Shown piece by piece: positions 9,051 to 14,007 of a stretch of 14,007 bases of DNA. Source of the stretch: Conidiobolus incongruus B7586. Lineage: Eukaryota; Entomophthoromycota; Entomophthoromycetes; Entomophthorales; Conidiobolaceae. The position numbers and the translations under genes are program-made. A model generated the notes under the pieces. It worked only from the letters and a program-made list of their open reading frames with translations, did no database searches and was not told the DNA's origin. The stretch is from positions 1-14,007 of the forward strand of contig JNEM01010849.1 of NCBI GenBank assembly GCA_000697335.1. The letters are read 5' to 3'. Position 1 is the first letter of the stretch. Every line of letters begins with the position of its first letter.

Positions 9051-10121
9051 ATGACGACTTGGTTCCAAAAATCCAAGTATTATTACAGGATATCCCCCCA
9101 TACATTCTATCAAGTATTTCCAGAAATTTTGGTGGCTTCATTATGGTCATTAATTATTACAGTGACTAATGAGCATATAAGAAATATAACATTTGATAAT
9201 ATTTTTATTACCGTTTTAATCGGTTGCATCTCGTTTTTGTTGGTGTTTAGAACCAATACTTCGTATGACAAGTATCAGGAAGCTTGTAAACTTTGGTTCG
9301 ATATTGAAGCTGTGATTGTCGGTTTGGGTCATTTATGCGTTGTGATATGGTGCGATGATGGTGAAGACAAATATCGGGAAAGAGTTATAGAGTTGTTAGG
9401 AGCATTTTGTGTCAGTTTGAAATGTTATTTGAGGGGCGAAGCCAACGACACCTCATTCGCCAACGGTTTAAACTTCAGCTTCAGTCTGATAGAAATCGAC
9501 AATGATGGTGGATCAACTTCTGAAGATTATGTGAAACCCGTCCAAGCTTGGCATCATAGGCATCTCCACAGACTGAACGTGAAGACAGTGTTTCCATCGA
9601 ATCCTCCGAACGTTTCGGCAATTGGAAGTAATATGACGGAGTGGCCGACCTTTAAAAATGTAGATTCCAATCCCTCCGACTTGCCAGCAGTCCCTCTCAA
9701 AATCATTTATCAATTGAATGAATTCTTCATAAATCAAGTACAACACAAGGGTCTGAGTAATCCTGTTCATGGTCAGCTAATGACTTGGGTGCATACACTC
9801 ACACAAGCAACCTACCATCTCCAAAGGATCAACACGACTCCGATCCCTCGTGCATACACCGCCCACCTGTACCAGTCCCTCATCATCTTCCACATTCTCC
9901 TCCCTTTCCAAACTCTTCGTTTAGTGAGCCAAATCCCATATCTCGCGGTATTCATTTCCTGTGTCACTAGCTTTGTCCTCTTCGGAATTCTTGCAATTGG
10001 CGAAAGGATTGAAAATCCTTTGGGTATGGACGCTCAGGACTTGCCATTGGACGAATATACCGAGAATATTTTGGCACAGTTAAACGAATTGACAAGGCTT
10101 CAATTGAGTTCCAAACAATAA
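9051..10121 (+). CDS. Bestrophin-family (UPF0187) anion channel protein
   Basis: This intact 356-residue integral membrane protein belongs to the bestrophin/UPF0187 family, whose studied members form pentameric anion channels. Family marks are RTNTSYDKYQEACKLW at residues 67-82 (usually RTN.SYDR..E.RKLW), TPIPRAYTAHLYQ at 263-275 (usually TPIPLAY..HL.Q), and ENPLGMDAQDLPLD at 321-334 (usually E.PFG.D.NDLPLD). Membrane segments are expected at about 27-39, 50-66, 274-288 and 295-314, with both ends inside the cell. Residues 150-210 form a hydrophilic loop, longer than in bacterial members. The C-terminus ends soon after the acidic motif, so the protein is short for a fungal member but complete. 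The start is the first ATG after an in-frame TAA at 9033-9035, in an A-rich context. There is no intron or stop, and composition is markedly less AT-rich than the flanks. Which ion it passes and in which membrane it sits cannot be told. Confidence 0.92.
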   Translation: MTTWFQKSKYYYRISPHTFYQVFPEILVASLWSLIITVTNEHIRNITFDNIFITVLIGCISFLLVFRTNTSYDKYQEACKLWFDIEAVIVGLGHLCVVIWCDDGEDKYRERVIELLGAFCVSLKCYLRGEANDTSFANGLNFSFSLIEIDNDGGSTSEDYVKPVQAWHHRHLHRLNVKTVFPSNPPNVSAIGSNMTEWPTFKNVDSNPSDLPAVPLKIIYQLNEFFINQVQHKGLSNPVHGQLMTWVHTLTQATYHLQRINTTPIPRAYTAHLYQSLIIFHILLPFQTLRLVSQIPYLAVFISCVTSFVLFGILAIGERIENPLGMDAQDLPLDEYTENILAQLNELTRLQLSSKQ

Positions 10122-10145
10122 TTTATTATACATATAGTAAATTAT

Positions 10146-10151
10146 AATAAA
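10146..10151 (+). terminator. Candidate polyadenylation signal AATAAA
   Basis: AATAAA lies 25 bases after the bestrophin stop codon, preceded by a CATATAG element of the kind yeasts use as an efficiency signal. In such AT-rich DNA the motif is cheap, so this is supported mainly by its place. Confidence 0.4.
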
Positions 10152-11825
10152 ATATTGGCTTATGATATTATTAAATTTAATAGTGCAAGGAATATTTGAA
10201 TGATAATATGTTAGATTGGTTATGAATTTGGGAGATCATTCAAGCCAAGTATATATCAGATCATCTCATAAATTGTTTCTCATGACTTGATATTCTCTGA
10301 TTCATTCATTTCTTTATTTCATAGATTTTTATAAATATTGTAGCTAATGATATTATAAAATCTCAATCCATCTTTGAAAAACTATCAACTTAAAAATGAT
10401 GTTCAACACTTTCTAGTGTTCTGTGAAAATATACAGTATTACCTGATACTATAATAAGATGCAAAAAACAACTTGAAAATCATCTATTAATGTAATGGTT
10501 CATTTCAAGATCAATGAGTTATGAAGATACTTTTTAACAAAATATAAATATAAATATAATCGATAGTAATAGTAATTTAAATCAATTATCAATCATAAAC
10601 TCATTTAGATATGGGGATTTTTCTAATTGTTGTATATGAAGTTTAATGTAGATTTGGAAGGTTATATTTAAGTATATCTTAGATTATATGGTTTGATCAT
10701 AGTATATTCATTCACTTCTAATATCTGAATATTTGTGGCAAATTGTCATTTTAAGTTTATAGATGGACCCTGAATTCCTTATCTAGATTACAAAGATTTG
10801 GTTTGAATATATAGTATTTATGAAGTTCCTTAGGGTTGAAAAATTTTGAACTAGTATAAAAATATTATATTATTGAGATTGTAATATGATTTTTAACAAT
10901 TTTAAATATATTTTGAAAATTGCATATTATTTTGGATGGAAAAAAATAGATTCATGGTAAAATAATAATATAATCGACAAAAATTTTAATCCTTTTGGAA
11001 TTGTCAGAAAATATTTCAATAACATAATGAAATTATGTTGAAAGTTATATTAAATACTGAAATAAAAATATATAATTTTATATAAAAATAAGATTCTGTT
11101 ATGAATAAAATTTATTATAAACAGAGTTAAAAATGAATGATATTAAAATTTTAGAGTAATCCTTTGATTTTTAAATGTTATAATCTTTATCAATATCAAG
11201 GCCTAGATTCTCAAGACATCATAATGCGTAATTTTTTTTAAAAATTTTAACCCTGAGTACTAAAAAGATTTTACATGTATATTATACAATTAGATTTTTG
11301 ATTATTATTTCAGTTATATTACTATGTTAAATATAGTTTCCAGTCGAGATTATTACTTTTATCTAAAAAATAATTCCAAAATTATGATTATATATACAAA
11401 ATCAAAAAAATTCTACAGAATATACGATATTATCAAAACAATAAGATGACCTAATATAATCTTTGCAAACTGATCGAAATTCGAATACTGTTTTATTGGG
11501 TGAGATTTCAATATGATTCAGTAATTGAAATTAATGTTTCCATTTCAAAATTTTATCTTTTGTAAATCAATATTTTGTCAATTTGAACCCATCTTATTGA
11601 TATAAACAGACCGTAAAATTTCTATTAATGATTGAATGAAAAATAGGTTTCCTTTAGTATTAAAATATGATTCGATAGATTAATAATATAAACAAATCTA
11701 TTTCATTTAAATTTAGATTTTAAATCTTCATTCATTGATATTGTTCTCATTAGTTGAACTAAAGTGAATGAATTTTTCGAAAAGTTTAAATAAAATTCAA
11801 TTTTACAGATTCTTGTATATATAAT
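10152..11825. other. AT-rich intergenic region with one coding fragment
   Basis: About 1.7 kb without an intact gene. One fragment (10690-10860) is listed separately. A perfect 6-bp hairpin with a 4-base loop (AACACT-TTCT-AGTGTT) lies at 10405-10420; it has no T tract and no clear role. The rest gives only short frames full of stops on both strands. Confidence 0.4.
10690..10860 (+). pseudogene. Fragment of a decayed coding region, unidentified
   Basis: One plus-strand frame reads VYSFTSNI, stop, IFVANCHFKFIDGP, stop, IPYLDYKDLV, stop, IYSIYEVP, stop. The first three stops are TGA, where TGG (Trp) is one transition away, and the next is TAG. The residue make-up between them is protein-like. 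I cannot name the protein, and the piece is short, so this is a weak call. It lies downstream of the bestrophin gene on the same strand. Confidence 0.3.
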
Positions 11826-12545
11826 AGAAGGAAAGAATTAATAAGAGATTCAAATACGATAGTTTAGACAATATTAGCTCTATCGTTGAGGACATTGGAG
11901 CCTTCGTGACAAGTTCTTTGGTTGTATCAATAAATTGATTAAATTGCCTATATTATATAGCTCTAAACAAAATAAAATTTAACTGATGGCTTGATTCTTA
12001 ATTTTGAAAGATCAGCTTTGTTAATACTTAATTCTCATATGAGCCTCCAAGCTCTGTACTCTGAATAATGGTAATACCAATACGTATATAAATCCTAAAT
12101 ATCATACCAATCCATATTATTGTAGGATACAAGGTCAGGATAATCAACTCAAAATCGCGATCGGTTGTAGCGATATAATAAATGGCAAGGATCATCAGTT
12201 TCACCTTATCTAATCTCATTATATTTTCATTAATAACTAACCAATTCGCATTTTTCAAAATCATCATCTTAACCCTAAAATAATTGTTTAGAGTAATATA
12301 ATGAATAATTTAATGATCCCTCTCAAGACTCGTCAACCTGACGAACCACAACGGAACGTAAGCAAATTTCACATAAAAAAGAGCATTAAAGCCACAAAAC
12401 AACGCATAAATTGGCAAATATTACCCGACTGCGAGACGCAAGTATCCAATAATAAAGCATCTCGTAGAACTGATAAAGTTACAAACTAATATAATCAAAT
12501 TGGTTTATAAATCAAAATTCTTCCTCTTCCTAGATAATTCAATAG
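11826..12545 (-). pseudogene. Decayed gene for an unidentified multi-span membrane protein
   Basis: Three neighbouring minus-strand pieces have protein-like make-up. The first, about 12545-12300, includes LGRGRILIYKPI, LSVLRDALLLDTCVSQSG, FMRCFVALMLFFM and VLRGIIKLFIILL. Its stops are TGA or TAG, except a TAA at its end. The second is an open 79-codon stretch, 12267-12028, with hydrophobic runs KLMILAIYYIATT and LIILTLYPTIIWIGMIF. The third, about 11940-11826, is about 40 codons with no stop and includes KELVTKAPMSSTIELILSKL. Pieces one and two lie in different frames. The sequence between them (CTCTAAAC, then TTATTTTAG) looks like a branch site and acceptor, so an intron is as likely as a frameshift. 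Four or more membrane segments are suggested. No family is recognised. A plus-strand ORF at 12301-12489 overlaps the first piece and has a more random look. Confidence 0.4.
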
Positions 12546-13354
12546 TTGAAATCAGTTATATTAAGGTGAATAGAATTGTCACCACTCTGCTGTTAGAACA
12601 CGTGATTGGCAGTATTATATATTCTACTGGACGTTCAGTATAGATTTAATTGGGTAATATTCTGTAATTTTTGAAATTTCTTTAATGACTATTAACAAGT
12701 TAAACTGTATTTCATTTTGTAAAAAATTTTGAGAACTTGAAAAATATATTAATTTAAAAATTCGCTATTGTATAAGATTTAAAATCATAAGTAAATAAAC
12801 TTACAAAAAATAGATGATATAATATCTTAGGTTTAGAAATATTCACAAAACCAACAAAATAGTTTATAATATATCAAATATATAATCTTTTATAGGAATT
12901 TGTAATATTACACCTCATCTTACATCTGAGCTCAAATTCAAAATAATTCACAATTCTTAACATATTATGCTCTGTCAAATTCAGTTCAATATTAATAAGT
13001 TTGATATATCAAAAGAATATTTCTGTTAACAATATTCTATATTAGCCTAAAATATTCAAATAAATCTTCTTTATATCTTTTTTCTCACTAATAAAAATAC
13101 ATCTCAAAAAATCATATTCACTTAGAGGGTTTCATAAAAAATATAAAAATACTGACTTAAATCAACCATATTTTTTTATTAATTCTTATGATTATTATAA
13201 AATTTAAAAACTTAATCAATAATTTTTTAAATTATATGGTTTTTAATCTGAGAGTTGGATCATTTAAACATTTATTCTTTTAGAAATAATTTAAATATAA
13301 ATCCTTATTCTATATACTTGATATATATAATGGATTAAAATTTATAAATTAATT
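12546..13354. other. AT-rich intergenic region, nothing supported
   Basis: About 0.8 kb between the decayed membrane-protein gene and mariner copy C. Bases 12546-12660 are somewhat richer in G+C and may hold an upstream part of the decayed minus-strand gene, but no frame is clear. The remainder grows steadily more AT-rich toward the transposon. Confidence 0.4.
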
Positions 13355-14007
13355 TTCTAAAATTAATATATATTAAATAATTTGAAAATTTCAAAATTAT
13401 AATCAAAATCATTAATATATAAACTACAAATTAATATATAATATAGAATTAATATTTTTTAATTTTTAATAACTTTTTTACAATATGTTTAACGAACTTT
13501 TAATATTTACATAATAGTTTTTTATTTATGACTGAAATTGAATTAATTATAATGTAATTTATTTATATAAATTTGCTTCTGATATTTATATTTTAAAGAG
13601 TTAAAATTAATATTAGTGATATAAATTAAAATTTAATAAATATATTAAATGCAACAATTTTTTTAATTTTCTATAAAAAAATCTTTTATATTTCTAATTT
13701 TAGATAATTTATAATTATCATGGAAAATTATAAATAATTTTAATTTATATTAAGGATATTAACTAAAAATTATTTTTTTAAAAATATTATAAAAATAATT
13801 ATTAATCAATATAAAATATTAAATAAAAAACTCAAATATTATTATAATCCATTATAAGAATAAATATAATATTTACTTATTGATATTTATAAAAAAACTA
13901 TTTTAATTAAATTAAATATTATATTTTTTTTGTTTAAAAGAGGATAAAGGGGAATTAGAAATATTAAAATAAAGTGACCTATTAAAAAAATCTATTTTTA
14001 AATATTA
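13355..14007 (-). mobile_element. Diverged mariner relic, copy C, cut by the window end
   Basis: This matches the left (transposase C-terminal) half of copies A and B in the same orientation, but much less closely. Shared blocks include TTTAATAACTTTTTT near 13466, AATATTATTATAAT near 13835 and TTTACTTATT near 13871. Read on the minus strand, the second catalytic block is HDNYKLSKI at about 13722-13696, so this copy keeps the catalytic Asp codon GAT (13717-13719) that copies A and B have lost. The left end is estimated at 13340-13361 from the spacing in copy B and from a weak inverted-repeat match (AATAATTTGAAAATTT at 13376-13391). Frames are broken by several stops. The greater divergence suggests an older insertion or a related subfamily. 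About half of a 1.3-kb element would lie outside the window. Confidence 0.7.

Noticed and set aside
9051-9062. Both intact genes start with the same four residues, MTTW, from nearly the same codons.
   Set aside because: The similarity stops after the fourth codon and the upstream sequences differ, so coincidence is the simplest reading.
9513-9970. Small ORFs (minus 9513-9770, plus 9785-9970) within the bestrophin gene.
   Set aside because: They overlap conserved bestrophin motifs in the true frame and have no independent support.
3461-12545. TGA read as Trp (an alternative genetic code) to explain the many TGA codons at apparent Trp sites.
   Set aside because: The intact genes use TGG for Trp, and the decayed frames also contain TAA and TAG at apparent Gln sites, which fits C:G to T:A mutation, not a code change.
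1-14007. tRNA, rRNA or CRISPR-like features.
   Set aside because: No cloverleaf with a GGTTCGA-type arm, no rRNA-like conserved blocks and no regularly spaced short repeats were seen on either strand.

Overview
The window looks like nuclear DNA of a fungus, most likely an ascomycete. It is gene-poor and extremely AT-rich: by eye close to 90 % A+T in the repeats and in bases 1-2100, and less in the two genes. The fungal reading rests on four things. The window holds a Crg1/Tmt1-type methyltransferase and a bestrophin/UPF0187 channel of the microbial and fungal kind, both without introns. A decayed gene keeps a 52-nt intron with a GTAAGT donor. Mariner copies differ from one another mostly by C:G to T:A transitions. 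Stops in the decayed genes often fall where CAA, CAG or TGG is one transition away. This pattern resembles repeat-induced point mutation (RIP). I cannot name the species.

Layout from left to right. Bases 1-1247 are a decayed mariner transposon on the minus strand whose far end lies outside the window. Bases 1250-2562 are AT-saturated DNA and the methyltransferase upstream region. Bases 2563-3432 are an intact SAM-dependent methyltransferase gene. Bases 3461-3992 are an unidentified decayed gene on the minus strand with one recognisable intron. Bases 4067-4924 are a full-length but broken paralogue of the methyltransferase. Bases 4925-5949 hold no gene I can support. Bases 5950-7256 are a complete-length (1307 bp) decayed mariner with terminal inverted repeats and TA at both sides. 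Bases 7796-8510 are an unidentified decayed gene. Bases 9051-10121 are an intact bestrophin-family anion channel gene. Bases 10122-13355 contain fragments of at least two further decayed reading frames. From about 13355 to the window end is a third, more diverged mariner copy.

The two intact genes do not form an operon or pathway. They look like survivors in a compartment where transposons and other genes have been eroded toward A+T. The main results are the mariner identification, including the exact D-34-D spacing with each catalytic Asp codon changed to Asn, and a set of decayed host-like genes that simple ATG-to-stop ORF calling misses. I found no convincing new biological system.
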